Shown: positions 28,941 to 38,606, counted from the first letter of the stretch. The stretch is 64,000 nucleotides of DNA from DATARH01 sp035504235 (GCA_035504235.1 DATJSH010000281.1:1-64000); one strand, 5' to 3'. Program-made: numbers and translations. Notes: a model not told the origin generated them from the sequence alone.

Positions 28941-31853
28941 ATGCCTCTCGACAATCCGCCCTCCTCGCGTCTCGAAACCCGCCTCAAGCGCGAGATCAAG
29001 GGCGATGTCATGTTCGACCCCTTCACGCGCGGCCGTTATTCGACGGATGCCTCGATCTATCAGATCGAGCCCTTGGGCGTCGTCGTTGCGCGCGACAAGG
29101 ACGACATCGCCGCGGCGATCCAGATCGCCCGCGAAGAGGGCGTGCCGGTGCTGCCGCGCGGCGGCGGCACCTCGCAATGCGGCCAGACGGTCAACCGCGC
29201 GCTGGTTGTCGAGTGCAGCAAATACATGCAAGGCGTGGGCGAGGTCGACACCGGGACGCGCCGCGTCAAGGTCCAGCCCGGCGTCGTCATGGAGCGGCTC
29301 AACGCGCGGCTGCGTCAGCACAAACTCTGGTTCCCGGTCGATGTCTCGACCGGCGACCGCGCGACGATCGGCGGCATGACCGCCAACAATTCCTGCGGCG
29401 CGCGCTCGATCCGGTACGGCAACATGGTGCACAACGTGCGCGCCATCGACGCGATCCTCGCCGACGGGACGCAAGCCCATTTCGGCGAAGTCCCCAGCAA
29501 TCTCGGCCCAAATGGACCTAACGGGGACGTCGAGCCGGAGCGCTACCGCAATCTCGTCAGCGACATGCGCGCGCTGCACCGCCGCGAGGCCGACGAGATC
29601 GACGCCCGCATCCCCAAGCTGTTGCGCAAGGTCGGCGGCTACAACATCGACATGCTCGCGCCCAAGGGACCTGACTCGGGCCACAACATGGCCAACCTGC
29701 TGGTCGGCAGCGAAGGCACCCTCGCCTTCTTCACCGGGATCGAATTGGACCTTCAGCCGATCCCGCCGCACCGCGTGCTCGGCATCTGCCATTTCCCGAC
29801 CTTCTACGCGGCAATGGACGCGACCCGGCACATCGTCGAGCTCGGCCCCGCGGCGGTCGAGCTGGTCGACCGGACGATGATCGAGCTGGCGCGCGACATC
29901 CCGATGTTCCGCGCCACGGTCGAGCGATTTGTGCAAGGCGAGCCCGACGCGATCCTCTTGACCGAATTCGCCGGTCCCGACGCCGACGACAATCTCCGCC
30001 GCTTGCGCCAACTCGTCGAGCTGATGGGCGATCTCGGCTTTCCCGGCGCGGTCATCGAGGCGACCGACCCCGCCTTTCAGAGCGCGGTGTGGAACGTGCG
30101 CAAAGAAGGCCTCAACATAATGATGTCGATGAAGGGCGACGGGAAACCGGTCTCCTTTATCGAGGATTGCGCCGTTCGGCTCGAAGACCTCGCCGAATAC
30201 ACCGATCGGCTCACCCAGGTCTTCCACAAGCACGGCACCAACGGCACCTGGTACGCGCACGCCTCGGTCGGCACCTTGCATGTGCGGCCGGTGCTCAACC
30301 TCAAGCAGGAGCTTGAGGTCAAGAAGATGCGCGAGATCGCGGAGGAAGCCTTCGCGATGGTGCGCGAATACAAGGGCTCGCATTCGGGCGAGCACGGCGA
30401 CGGCATCGTCCGCTCGGAATTTCTCGAGCCAATGTACGGCCCCCGCATCGTCCGCGCCTTCGAGGAGGTGAAGGAAAAGTTCGATCCCTACGGGCTTTTC
30501 AACCCCGGCAAAATCGTCCGTCCGCCCAAGATGGACGACCGCAGCCTGATGCGGTTCAAGCCCGGCTATACCCAGGCGCCGGTCGAGACGGTATTCGACT
30601 GGTCGGAATGGGGCGGTTTCGCCAGCGCCGCCGAGATGTGCAACAACAACGGCGCCTGCCGCAAATCGGATCCCGGCGTGATGTGCCCGTCGTATCGGGC
30701 GACCGGCGACGAGCAGCATCTGACCCGCGGCCGCGCCAACACGCTGCGCCTCGCGCTCTCGGGGCAGCTCGGACCGGACGCGCTGACCTCGGACGCCATG
30801 GCCGAGACCATGTCGCTTTGCGTGTCGTGCAAAGGCTGCCGCCGCGAATGCCCGACCGGCGTCGACATGGCGAAGATGAAGCTCGAATTTTTGGCGCAAT
30901 ACAGGAAGCGCCACAAGCTGACCCTGCGCGACCGGCTCATCGCCTACCTGCCGCGCTACGCGCCGCTCGCCGTTCGCCTTGCCGGCCTGCTGAACCTGCG
31001 CAAGCCTGGGGCGACGCTGGCCGCGCTCGGCGAAAAATTTCTGGGCTTCAGCGCCAAGCGCCCGCTGCCCCGCTGGTCGTCGCGCCCCTATCGCGGCGCG
31101 AGCCCCACGGACGCCGGCCCAGAGGTCGTGCTGTTGGTCGACACCTTCAACCGCTATTTCGAACCGGAGAACGCCCGCGCCGCCGAGCGCGTGCTGACCC
31201 GCGCCGGCTACAAGGTCACGACCCCCGATCTGAGTGCCGGCCGCCCGCTGTGCTGCGGCCGCACATTTCTCGCCGCCGGCCTCATCGACGAAGCCAAAGC
31301 CGAGGCGCGCCGCACGATCGCCGCCCTCAAGGCCGCCGTCGCCGCCGGCAACCCGATCGTCGGTCTCGAACCCTCGTGCCTGCTGACCCTGCGCGACGAG
31401 TACCCCGCGCTGCTGCCTGGCGAAGATACCAAGGCGCTCGCCGCGCATGCCCAGCTTTTCGAGGAATTCGTTGAAGCTGAAACCAAGGCCGGCCGGTTCA
31501 ACCTGCTCTTCAGGGCGATGCCGGGCAAAACCGCGCTCTTACACGGCCATTGCCATCAGAAAGCGTTCGGCACCGCGGCGGCCGCCGCCGACGCGCTAAG
31601 GCTGATCCCAGAACTCGCCGTCGAGACCTTCGATTCGACCTGCTGCGGGATGGCCGGCGCCTTCGGCTACGAGGCGGAGCACCACGAGATGTCATTGAAG
31701 ATCGGCGAATTGGGCGTGCTGCCGAAGATGCGCGCCGCCGCCCCCGGCACCCTGCTCGCCGCCTGCGGCACTTCCTGCCGCCACCAGATCGCCGACGGCG
31801 CCCAGCGCGAGGCGCGCCACATCGTCCGCATCCTCGACGAGGCATCGCGCTGA
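28941..31853 (+). CDS. FAD-linked oxidase with Fe-S and CCG domains (YdiJ/D-2-hydroxyacid dehydrogenase type)
   Basis: A 970 aa flavoprotein predicted to oxidise a D-2-hydroxy acid (lactate or 2-hydroxyglutarate) and pass electrons to the respiratory chain. Order of domains: FAD-binding (VPVLPRGGGTSQCGQTV at about 68; TIGGMTANNSCGARS), a C-terminal FAD-oxidase domain (GSEGTLAFFTGIEL, HSGEHGDGI), ferredoxin-like motifs (MCNNNGACRKSDPGVMCPSY near 565; CVSCKGCRRECPTG near 627), and two cysteine-rich CCG elements (CCGRTF near 770; CCGMAGAFGYE near 900). The length and single-chain layout match E. coli YdiJ rather than separate GlcDEF subunits. The substrate is not established. Confidence 0.85.
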   Translation: MPLDNPPSSRLETRLKREIKGDVMFDPFTRGRYSTDASIYQIEPLGVVVARDKDDIAAAIQIAREEGVPVLPRGGGTSQCGQTVNRALVVECSKYMQGVGEVDTGTRRVKVQPGVVMERLNARLRQHKLWFPVDVSTGDRATIGGMTANNSCGARSIRYGNMVHNVRAIDAILADGTQAHFGEVPSNLGPNGPNGDVEPERYRNLVSDMRALHRREADEIDARIPKLLRKVGGYNIDMLAPKGPDSGHNMANLLVGSEGTLAFFTGIELDLQPIPPHRVLGICHFPTFYAAMDATRHIVELGPAAVELVDRTMIELARDIPMFRATVERFVQGEPDAILLTEFAGPDADDNLRRLRQLVELMGDLGFPGAVIEATDPAFQSAVWNVRKEGLNIMMSMKGDGKPVSFIEDCAVRLEDLAEYTDRLTQVFHKHGTNGTWYAHASVGTLHVRPVLNLKQELEVKKMREIAEEAFAMVREYKGSHSGEHGDGIVRSEFLEPMYGPRIVRAFEEVKEKFDPYGLFNPGKIVRPPKMDDRSLMRFKPGYTQAPVETVFDWSEWGGFASAAEMCNNNGACRKSDPGVMCPSYRATGDEQHLTRGRANTLRLALSGQLGPDALTSDAMAETMSLCVSCKGCRRECPTGVDMAKMKLEFLAQYRKRHKLTLRDRLIAYLPRYAPLAVRLAGLLNLRKPGATLAALGEKFLGFSAKRPLPRWSSRPYRGASPTDAGPEVVLLVDTFNRYFEPENARAAERVLTRAGYKVTTPDLSAGRPLCCGRTFLAAGLIDEAKAEARRTIAALKAAVAAGNPIVGLEPSCLLTLRDEYPALLPGEDTKALAAHAQLFEEFVEAETKAGRFNLLFRAMPGKTALLHGHCHQKAFGTAAAAADALRLIPELAVETFDSTCCGMAGAFGYEAEHHEMSLKIGELGVLPKMRAAAPGTLLAACGTSCRHQIADGAQREARHIVRILDEASR

Positions 31854-31888
31854 GCTAGTCCAACCCCGCTTGTGGGAGGGCGGCAGAA

Positions 31889-32314
31889 TCAATACGCCTT
31901 CCCGGTCGGATAGGTGTCGAACGCCGGCACCGCCGGGTCCATGTGATCCCAGGGCTGCGCGCTCTTGGTGAAGATGTTGGCGTCCGGCTTGAACCAGCCC
32001 GAATCGTCGAACGTCGTCACCCGTAGCCCGACCATATCGGGCCGGGTGGATACCTGGACGTAGAGCGGCGTTCCGCAATCGCCGCAAAACACGCGGCTGA
32101 TCTCGTTCCCGGCGTCGGATTTGGCGATGTAGGTCTTCGGCGCTCCCTTGGTGATGCGGAACTGGTCGGAAGGCAGCCGCACCGCTGACACATGCGCCGC
32201 ACCGCTCGCCCGTTGGCAATCGCGGCAATGACATTGCAGCGAGAAGAGCGGCTCGCCGCCCGCTTCGTAGCGCACCGCGCCGCACAGGCACCCGCCTGCC
32301 CTAACCTCGGTCAT
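31889..32314 (-). CDS. GFA/CENP-V-type zinc-binding protein
   Basis: A 141 aa protein of the glutathione-dependent formaldehyde-activating (GFA) fold. Seen: GGCLCGAVRYEAGG, QCHCRDCQRASGAAH and VFCGDCGTPLYV, the conserved Cys set that binds two zinc ions. The family includes Gfa, but most members have no proven activity, so a formaldehyde role is not claimed. ATG 32314 was chosen because GGGAGGG lies 6 bp upstream and the fold begins at once. It is divergent from the next gene. Confidence 0.87.
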   Translation of the reverse strand: MTEVRAGGCLCGAVRYEAGGEPLFSLQCHCRDCQRASGAAHVSAVRLPSDQFRITKGAPKTYIAKSDAGNEISRVFCGDCGTPLYVQVSTRPDMVGLRVTTFDDSGWFKPDANIFTKSAQPWDHMDPAVPAFDTYPTGKAY

Positions 32315-32376
32315 GACAGCCCTCCCGATAAGCCGATAGGATATGTCGCGGAAAAAGAATAGCGGCGGAACGACCC

Positions 32377-32970
32377 ATGCACGAGCGGGCGCGGGCGATG
32401 CTCGATTTCTGGTTCGGCGCACCCGGTGATCCGGGGCGCGAACAGCATCGCCCGATCTGGTTCAACGGCTCCCCGGAGTTTGACGCGGAGGTGCGGCGCC
32501 ATTTCCTCGTCGATTACGAAGCAGCCGTCGCGGGCCACTTTGCCGATTGGGAAAGCGAGCCGGAATCGGCGTTGGCATTGCTGCTGCTGCTCGACCAGGT
32601 GCCGCGCAACATCTTCCGCGACACGCCGCGCGCCTACGACACCGACTCCGCCGCCTGCGTGGTCGCGGACCGCGCGCTCGCTCGCCGTTTCGACCAGGCG
32701 GTGCCGGCGGCGTGGCGCATCTTCTTCTATATGCCGCTGCACCACAGTGAGGACTTGGCCAAGCAACGCCGTTCGGTCGCGTTGTTCGCCGCCCTGCCCG
32801 GCGACCGCGGCAGCGGCGGTCTGCGCCGCTACGGCGAGGCCTATGTCGACGTCATCGCGCGTTTCGGCCGCTTCCCGCATCGCAATGTCATCCTCGGCCG
32901 GGAATCGACGGAAGCCGAGACCGCCTTCCTCGCCGAATGCGACCTCCGCCGCCAACAAGCACAGAAATAA
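32377..32970 (+). CDS. DUF924 family protein
   Basis: A 197 aa alpha-helical protein of the DUF924 family. Seen: ARAMLDFWFGAPGDPGRE, RPIWFNGSPEFDAEVR, LALLLLLDQVPRNIFRDTPRAYDTD, FFYMPLHHSEDLAKQRRSV and RFGRFPHRNVILGRESTEAE, all family hallmarks. No catalytic role is known. It is followed after 11 bp by a hydrolase gene on the same strand. Confidence 0.9.
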   Translation: MHERARAMLDFWFGAPGDPGREQHRPIWFNGSPEFDAEVRRHFLVDYEAAVAGHFADWESEPESALALLLLLDQVPRNIFRDTPRAYDTDSAACVVADRALARRFDQAVPAAWRIFFYMPLHHSEDLAKQRRSVALFAALPGDRGSGGLRRYGEAYVDVIARFGRFPHRNVILGRESTEAETAFLAECDLRRQQAQK

Positions 32971-32981
32971 CGGGGCATCCC

Positions 32982-34871
32982 ATGGCGATCACCGATATCG
33001 GCGTCACCGACATCGCCGACTTCGCCGACGGCCACGAGTTCGGTGCGGCCGGCGCGTATATCCGCGTCAAGGGCGTCGCGCGCGGCATGCTCGATCCCTC
33101 GGCGGCGTGCAATGCCGGCATCGCCGATCTCGACAAGGCGCCGGTGAACGTCAAGGGCCTCGTCGAATACGCCACCGATTTCGACATATTGCGCCCGAAA
33201 GACCCGCTGCGCGGCAGCTCAATCCTCGTCTACGACGTGCCCAATCGCGGCTCGAAGCGCATCTTTACCTTGCTCGACGACGTGCTGCCCGGCCAACCCG
33301 GGAGCAACAACCCGCGGACCAAGGAGGATGCCGGGCTCGGCTTTCTGTTGGGGCGCGGCCATTCGATCGCGTGGTCGGGCTGGGACCCCAATGCGCGGCG
33401 CGCCGAGCAGGAATTGGGCGCCGAGTTTCCGGCAGCGCTTGAAGCCGGCAAGCCGATCGTCCGGCGCATCCGCGACGAGTTTCATTTCGGCACTCGTGCC
33501 GCCGGCGACGGCAGCGTACGCCGCCTCTCGTACCCCGCCGCCTCGACCGACCAGCCCGCGGCGCGGCTGACCGTGCGCGACCGCGAAAGCGACCGCCGCA
33601 CCGAAATCCCCCACGACGAATGGCAATTTATTGAGGACCGCTCGATCCGCCTCCTGCCGCCGGGCCGCAACTTCGCGCCGGTCAAGATCTACGAGCTGTG
33701 GTACGAGGCCGTCGGGTCGAAGGTGCTCGGCATCGGCTATGCGAGCGTGCGCGACCTCGTCTCGTTGCTGCGCCACGGCGGCGGCGATCTCGGCCTCGGC
33801 CACGTAAAGCATACGCTCGCCTTTGGCGTATCGCAGAGCGGGCGCTTTCTGCGCCATTTCCTCGAGCTCGGCATGAACGGCGACGAGGCCGGGCAGACGG
33901 TGTTCGACGGCGTGTTCAGCCATGTCGCCGGCGCCGGCAAGGTGTTCGCGAACCACCGCTTCGGCATGCCCGGCCGCACCGCGACCCAGCACGAAGACCG
34001 GCTCTACCCGGAGAATTGGTTCCCGTTCAGCACCGCCAAGACCGCCGATCCCGTCTCGGGACGCATCGGCGCGCTGCTCTCCGACGCCGCGAACGACCCA
34101 AAAATCGTCGAGACCAACAGCGCCACCGAGTACTGGCAGAAGGGCGCGTCCTTGATCCACACCGATCCCGGGCTGCGCCGCGACCTCAGCTTGCCCGACA
34201 ATTCCCGCGCCTATCTGATCGCCGGGACTCAGCACGGCGGCCGGCCAGGCGTCGACCCTCGCCCCGGCCCGTGCGTCAATCCGCGCAACCCGCACAGTGC
34301 GACGCCCGCGCTGCGCGCCCTCTTCGCCGCGCTCGAAGACTGGGTCGTGCGCGATGTCGCGCCGCCGCCGAGCCGCGTGCCGTCGATCGCTGACGGCACG
34401 GCGGTGCTCGCCAAATCCGTGACGATGCCGAAGGTGCCGGGCTTTGCCGTGCCGCCCGGCGACAATGCTGTCCTGCCGCCGGTCGATTGGGTCGACCCGC
34501 CGGAAAGCTCGCCGCCCGCGCCCTACACGACGTTTGTCTCGGCTGTGGACAGCAACGGCAACGAAGTGGCCGGCATCCGCCTGCCACAGATCGCCGTGCC
34601 GCTCGGCACCTTCACCGGCTGGAACGTCTACAAGGCGCAGCCCGACGAGCTCGCCGACCGCGACGGGTCGTTTATCGCCTTTGCTCGCACCAAGGCCGAG
34701 CGCGAAGCGGCGGGCGACCCCCGGCCTTCGCTGCAGGAGCGCTACGGCGCCAAGGCGCATTACGTCGACCGGCTCCGCCAGGCCGCGGCCGCGCTCGTCG
34801 CCGAGCGCCTGTTGCTGCAAGATGACGCCGATCGCCTCGTCGCCACGGCGCAAGGGGTCGAGCAATTCTGA
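32982..34871 (+). CDS. Large alpha/beta-hydrolase-domain protein
   Basis: A 629 aa protein matching the uncharacterised alpha/beta hydrolase domain family (Abhydrolase_10 type). Seen: VYDVPNRGSKRIFTLL, LGRGHSIAWSGWDPN, the nucleophile-like elbow FGVSQSGRFLRHFLE (GVSQSG), and RAYLIAGTQHGG for the likely His. No signal peptide is visible at the N-terminus (MAITDIGVTDIADFADG). The natural substrate is unknown; an esterase or lactonase role is only a family-based guess. It starts 11 bp after DUF924. Confidence 0.78.
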   Translation: MAITDIGVTDIADFADGHEFGAAGAYIRVKGVARGMLDPSAACNAGIADLDKAPVNVKGLVEYATDFDILRPKDPLRGSSILVYDVPNRGSKRIFTLLDDVLPGQPGSNNPRTKEDAGLGFLLGRGHSIAWSGWDPNARRAEQELGAEFPAALEAGKPIVRRIRDEFHFGTRAAGDGSVRRLSYPAASTDQPAARLTVRDRESDRRTEIPHDEWQFIEDRSIRLLPPGRNFAPVKIYELWYEAVGSKVLGIGYASVRDLVSLLRHGGGDLGLGHVKHTLAFGVSQSGRFLRHFLELGMNGDEAGQTVFDGVFSHVAGAGKVFANHRFGMPGRTATQHEDRLYPENWFPFSTAKTADPVSGRIGALLSDAANDPKIVETNSATEYWQKGASLIHTDPGLRRDLSLPDNSRAYLIAGTQHGGRPGVDPRPGPCVNPRNPHSATPALRALFAALEDWVVRDVAPPPSRVPSIADGTAVLAKSVTMPKVPGFAVPPGDNAVLPPVDWVDPPESSPPAPYTTFVSAVDSNGNEVAGIRLPQIAVPLGTFTGWNVYKAQPDELADRDGSFIAFARTKAEREAAGDPRPSLQERYGAKAHYVDRLRQAAAALVAERLLLQDDADRLVATAQGVEQF

Positions 34872-35196
34872 CTAAGATTTGATCGCCGCGCACGCTGAGG
34901 CGGCACCGTCGTTGTCATTAATTTGTACTATTGGCGAAACATTCAGCGAATATGCTGCGCCGTGCAGCACGGGTTGGCTTGTTACTAGACATGGCCTGCG
35001 TTTAAAACGCGCGCTGCCCAAATTTTCGTCATCGTTTTTGTTAGAATATTGTCGGCTGATTTGGCATGCGGCGTGCACGAGTTGGCCCAATCTACGCAAT
35101 CCAATGTTTAAAAGAGAGGGGTATTGGGGAGGCCATGACCCCATTGTTCACCCTGATTGCATGTGCGTGCCGGGCAAACCCGGCCCCTGTGCCGCG
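34872..35196. other. Gene-free stretch of lower G+C
   Basis: These 325 bp between the hydrolase and a small membrane-protein gene are more A+T-rich than the neighbours, especially 34900-35110. An open frame runs through from 34879 in phase with the next gene, but its translation resembles no protein and lacks a ribosome binding site. I see no tRNA, terminator or clear promoter. Confidence 0.5.
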
Positions 35197-35418
35197 ATGA
35201 TCAATCTGCTGGGCTATTTCGCGGCGGCGTTGGTGCTCGCGACGTTCTGCGCTCGCCACATGATCACCTTGCGCAGCTTGGCCATCGTGAGCAACATCGC
35301 TTTCATTGCCTACGCTTACTGGGCCGCCTTGCCGCCGATACTGGTTCTCCATGCGGTTATGCTGCCGATGAACGTGATGCGACTGCGACAGGCAATCATG
35401 CAGCCGGTCGCGACATAG
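35197..35418 (+). CDS. Small membrane protein of unknown function
   Basis: A 73 aa protein with two or three hydrophobic segments: MINLLGYFAAALVLATFCA, SLAIVSNIAFIAYAYWA and PPILVLHAVMLPMNVMRL. The pattern resembles small membrane modules found alone or fused to cyclic-nucleotide-binding domains in other proteobacteria; this is a resemblance only. ATG 35197 starts exactly at the hydrophobic segment but has no Shine-Dalgarno, and an upstream in-frame ATG at 35161 is possible. Confidence 0.55.
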   Translation: MINLLGYFAAALVLATFCARHMITLRSLAIVSNIAFIAYAYWAALPPILVLHAVMLPMNVMRLRQAIMQPVAT

Positions 35419-35534
35419 GACGCGCACGACAGCGTTGCTGCTGTACCCAGTCCGAAAGTTGCGCGTCCACCGAGCAAGCCGCTTGCTGCGCGGCATGGAT
35501 CGGATCAGCATCGCCTGCCGAGGCTAATAAAACG

Positions 35535-35550
35535 CCCCGGACGACCGGGG
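35535..35550. terminator. Hairpin before the beta-propeller gene
   Basis: CCCCGG-ACGA-CCGGGG forms a short stable hairpin, with an A-run on its left (AATAAAAC) and TTC on its right. It could terminate leftward transcription or, in the + strand mRNA, sit just upstream of the strong GGGGAGGAACGC ribosome binding site of the gene at 35567. Confidence 0.4.
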
Positions 35551-35566
35551 TTCAGGGGAGGAACGC

Positions 35567-36751
35567 ATGCGTTTACCGAGACTTGCCGGGCCCGCGGTGG
35601 CGGCGGCCGTGACGCTCGTCATGCTGGGGGGCATCGCGCACGCTCAGCAGCTGATGATCGTCGGCAACGACCAGAAAATCCAGTTCGCCGACGGCAAGCC
35701 GACAACGGTCGCCCCCGGCAAGGACACGCTGTCGGTCATCGATATCTCAAAGCCGGCGGCGCCGCGCATCGTCGCGACCATCCCGCTCGACAACACGATT
35801 GTCGGGCCCCCGACCAATCTGGCGATCACGCCGTCGCGCGATCTGGCCCTTGTCGCCGACACGATGAAAGGCGTTCCCAAGGACAACGCGTTCGCCCTTG
35901 CCCCCGACAACCGGCTTTTCGTCATCGATTTGACGGCGAACCCGCCGGCGCTGGTCAACACGCTGACCCTCGGCAACGCCCCGACCGGGTTGGCCATCTC
36001 ACCCGACGGCAAGTGGGCGCTGGTCTGCAACCGCGACGACGGGACGATCTCGGTGCTTTCGATCAACGGCCACGAGGTCAAGGTGGCCGACACGGTGACC
36101 GTCGGCGCCGCGGCCGACAAGGTGTCGGCGGTCGCCATCAGCCCCGACGGCAAGACCGCGCTGGCGGTCAAGCCGGGCAGTGACAAGGTCGCCGTGCTGT
36201 CCATCGCCAACGGCAAGGTCAGCTACGACGCGAAGAGCGACCTCCCGGCCAACAACTATCCCTACAACGTGGCGATCACCCCGAACGGGCAGATCGCCCT
36301 CATCGCCAATACCGGCGGCGGCGGCAGTTCGGATGGCAATGTCGATACCGTGAGCGTCGTCGACATGACCGCGAAGCCGATCCATATCATCGATCACATC
36401 GCCGTCGGCGACTCGCCGGAGGGCCTGGCGATCAGCCCCAAGGGCAACCTCGCCGTCACCGTGGAGGCGCGCGGATCGAACCGTCCCAAGGATACCTGGT
36501 ACTACCATCCGGGCGGCGCGGTCAGCGTGCTGCGGATCGACGGCAAGAAGGTGACGCGGGTTGGCGAGGTGACGGTCGGCGCGCTGCCCGAAGGCGCAGC
36601 GTTCAGCGCCGACGGCAGCCATATTTACGTCGGCAACTTTATCGATTCGGACCTGTCGGTGCTGCAGGTCATGGGCGACCGCGCCACCGACACCGGCAAG
36701 CGCTTCAAGCTGCCCGGCCAGCCCGCCTCGGTGCGCGCCGGCCCGCAATAG
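35567..36751 (+). CDS. Secreted YVTN/YncE-like beta-propeller protein
   Basis: A 394 aa predicted periplasmic protein with a signal peptide (cleavage near AHAQQ, about residue 27). Its repeated blades carry the pattern of cytochrome-D1-like/YncE propellers: LAITPSRDLALVADT, GLAISPDGKWALVCNRDDGTISVL, AVAISPDGKTALAVKPGSDKVAVL, NVAITPNGQIALIANTGGG and GAAFSADGSHIYVGNF. No haem motif is seen. Function is unknown; such proteins often act as binding or structural periplasmic factors. A strong SD (GGGGAGGAACGC) precedes the ATG. Confidence 0.82.
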   Translation: MRLPRLAGPAVAAAVTLVMLGGIAHAQQLMIVGNDQKIQFADGKPTTVAPGKDTLSVIDISKPAAPRIVATIPLDNTIVGPPTNLAITPSRDLALVADTMKGVPKDNAFALAPDNRLFVIDLTANPPALVNTLTLGNAPTGLAISPDGKWALVCNRDDGTISVLSINGHEVKVADTVTVGAAADKVSAVAISPDGKTALAVKPGSDKVAVLSIANGKVSYDAKSDLPANNYPYNVAITPNGQIALIANTGGGGSSDGNVDTVSVVDMTAKPIHIIDHIAVGDSPEGLAISPKGNLAVTVEARGSNRPKDTWYYHPGGAVSVLRIDGKKVTRVGEVTVGALPEGAAFSADGSHIYVGNFIDSDLSVLQVMGDRATDTGKRFKLPGQPASVRAGPQ

Positions 36752-36772
36752 ATGCGACTATAGGAGGGCATC

Positions 36773-37027
36773 ATGGCGCTTCGGTTGATCATCGTTACGC
36801 TCGCCCTGCTTCTCGCCGCTGGCGGCTTTCTCGGGGCCGGCCCGACACCGGGCGGCCCGTTCAACCCGTTCGGCTGGCTGTTTGTCGGCTTGGCGGCGCT
36901 GGTCTGGCTTGAATGGAAACCGATGCAGGCCGGGCTCGACCAGCGCACCGGCGTCATGGACGCGTTCACGCGGAACATTCTCGGGACGCGGGAGCGCAAA
37001 ACCAGCTCGGGCGGCAGCTCGTCGTAA
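36773..37027 (+). CDS. Small hypothetical membrane protein
   Basis: An 84 aa protein with a hydrophobic N-terminus (ALRLIIVTLALLLAAGGFLGAG), a second hydrophobic segment (FGWLFVGLAALVWLEW) and a Ser-rich polar tail. ATAGGAGGGCATC supplies a good ribosome binding site. It lies 21 bp after the beta-propeller gene in the same direction and ends 1 bp before the convergent bcsZ. Not recognised as any named family. Confidence 0.6.
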   Translation: MALRLIIVTLALLLAAGGFLGAGPTPGGPFNPFGWLFVGLAALVWLEWKPMQAGLDQRTGVMDAFTRNILGTRERKTSSGGSSS

Positions 37028-37028
37028 T

Positions 37029-38075
37029 CTAGGGATCGATGCCCGTCGCGCGGCCGGCGAGACCGGCGAGCAGGATAAGGCTCGCCGAGTAGTAGTCGTC
37101 CTTGTCATCGATCTGCGGCATCGGCACGGCCTTGCCGTGGAGCCGCGCGCGGACCAGATCGATGATCGCCTGAAACCCGCTCGGCGCGGCAAACGGCGCG
37201 ACCGCGCCACTGGTCACATCGACCCAAGCCGGGACGGGTTTGTCGGCAAATTCGTCCCAGAATCGCATTTCGTCCACGAGGCGCCGGTTCGTCGCCTCGT
37301 ATCCCCAGATCAGGTAGAGCGGGATGCGGATCGCGTCATAGCCGAAGCGCGGCGGCAGCGCCGCGGCCGGGGCAACCTTTCCGGTCTTGTCGATCGTCAC
37401 CCAATCCGCGGGCAGGTCCCATTCGCCAAAGCGCGCCTTCGCCAAGAGGCGCAGCCCGTCGATGCGCAGCCGCGCCCATTTCGGCGAGGGATCGAGACGC
37501 GGGAATACCCTGAGCGCCGGATAGACATAGTAGGACGGGTTGACGAGGACGCTGCCGTCCTTGCGGGTAAACCCGTCAAGGCCCGGCAGCAACACCAGCC
37601 CACCGGCGGCCGGCGTGATCAGCTTCTGGCGAATATCGACGACGATACGGCGTGCGTCTTTGGCATAGGCCGCGTTGTGCCAGCGCCACGCGGCGCGGGC
37701 CAGCGCCCAGGCGATCAGCGTATCGCCATCGGTGGCGTTGTTGGTATCGGCGATCGGGTTCTGGGCGCTTGGGTCCCAGCGCCATGAAAACAGTCCGTCA
37801 CCTGGCCGCCGCAGCTTGTCGCGCGTCCAATTCCAGACGCGGTCGAAGGCGGCGCGGTCGTCGAAATTCTCGGCGAACAGCATCGCCCAGCCCTGGCCTT
37901 CGGTATGGCTGACACCCTTGTTGGCGGTATCGAGGACACGTCCGTCGGCATCGATAAAGCGGTCGCGGTAGGTGAGCCATTCGTCGGCTAGCGACGCGCT
38001 CTGCGCCTGCGCGATCGCCGGAGCCAGCAAAACAGCCGTCAGAGCAACAATCAGGACAGCGACAAACGCTCGCAT
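37029..38075 (-). CDS. bcsZ: Periplasmic endo-beta-1,4-glucanase BcsZ (GH8)
   Basis: Cellulase found in most cellulose-synthase operons, thought to trim or relax nascent chains in the periplasm. Seen in 348 aa: a signal peptide (to about AQAQS, residue 26), the GH8 catalytic motif SHTEGQGWAMLFA with Glu59 as predicted acid, NNATDGDTLIAWAL with Asp117, and the aromatic-rich barrel segments NPSYYVYPALR and RFGYDAIRIPLYL. It is the last gene of the minus-strand cellulose island, 48 bp after bcsD. In Komagataeibacter the equivalent (cmcAx) lies at the opposite end of the operon. Confidence 0.93.
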   Translation of the reverse strand: MRAFVAVLIVALTAVLLAPAIAQAQSASLADEWLTYRDRFIDADGRVLDTANKGVSHTEGQGWAMLFAENFDDRAAFDRVWNWTRDKLRRPGDGLFSWRWDPSAQNPIADTNNATDGDTLIAWALARAAWRWHNAAYAKDARRIVVDIRQKLITPAAGGLVLLPGLDGFTRKDGSVLVNPSYYVYPALRVFPRLDPSPKWARLRIDGLRLLAKARFGEWDLPADWVTIDKTGKVAPAAALPPRFGYDAIRIPLYLIWGYEATNRRLVDEMRFWDEFADKPVPAWVDVTSGAVAPFAAPSGFQAIIDLVRARLHGKAVPMPQIDDKDDYYSASLILLAGLAGRATGIDP

Positions 38076-38123
38076 CGAACCGCTGCGGGAAGAAACCCTA
38101 TGGGAACGAATTGCGCGGGCGGC

Positions 38124-38606
38124 CTATTCTGGACGGCCGTAGCGGAAGTTCAACAGCGCCCCGGTTCCTTGCGGCTGCCCAACCAGACGAGCGGTGAAGG
38201 ACGGGTCTCCGCCCTGCTCGCCAAGCCAGCCCGTGTACAAACCTTCGAGGATCGGCACCAGCCAACTGCGCCGGTTCTCGTCCTGCGGCACCAGCGGGAA
38301 GGCGCCATGGGTGATCTCGATGAAATTGTCGTTCTCGCGCAGGCGCATCCAGCCCCAGTCGATCCCTTCGAGGACGCTGTTGATGTCGTCCTCAAGCTCC
38401 TCGAGGCTGGCGCAATGGCGCAGCGGCAAAAGCCTGGCCATCTTGTGGCCCAGCGCTCCGAGGAATTGGTTGGCCTCGCCGGCGTCGACGCGCTCCTCGA
38501 ATTCGGCAAACATCGCCGCCATGAAATGGACCCATTGCCGCGAGCATTGCTGCCGAGCGTAATAATGGAGGGAGATCAGTTCTTCGTCCAAGGCCGGGCT
38601 AGCCAT
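38124..38606 (-). CDS. bcsD: Cellulose synthase subunit D
   Basis: BcsD forms a periplasmic octameric ring in Komagataeibacter that lines up glucan chains and raises crystallinity. At 160 aa this protein keeps the family pattern: LGHKMARLLPLRHCASLEELEDDINSVLEGIDWGWMRL, then the later SWLVPILEGLYTGWL block. The GGAGGCGCTG site 5 bp before ATG 38606 fixes the start; a frame starting 7 codons earlier lacks one. bcsD is restricted to few proteobacteria, mostly those making ordered cellulose. It sits downstream of the acetylation genes and upstream of bcsZ. Confidence 0.85.
   Translation of the reverse strand: MASPALDEELISLHYYARQQCSRQWVHFMAAMFAEFEERVDAGEANQFLGALGHKMARLLPLRHCASLEELEDDINSVLEGIDWGWMRLRENDNFIEITHGAFPLVPQDENRRSWLVPILEGLYTGWLGEQGGDPSFTARLVGQPQGTGALLNFRYGRPE

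Noticed and set aside
34879..35196. Long N-terminal extension of the small membrane protein
   Set aside because: The upstream in-frame translation has no similarity to anything, no ribosome binding site and unusual codon use.
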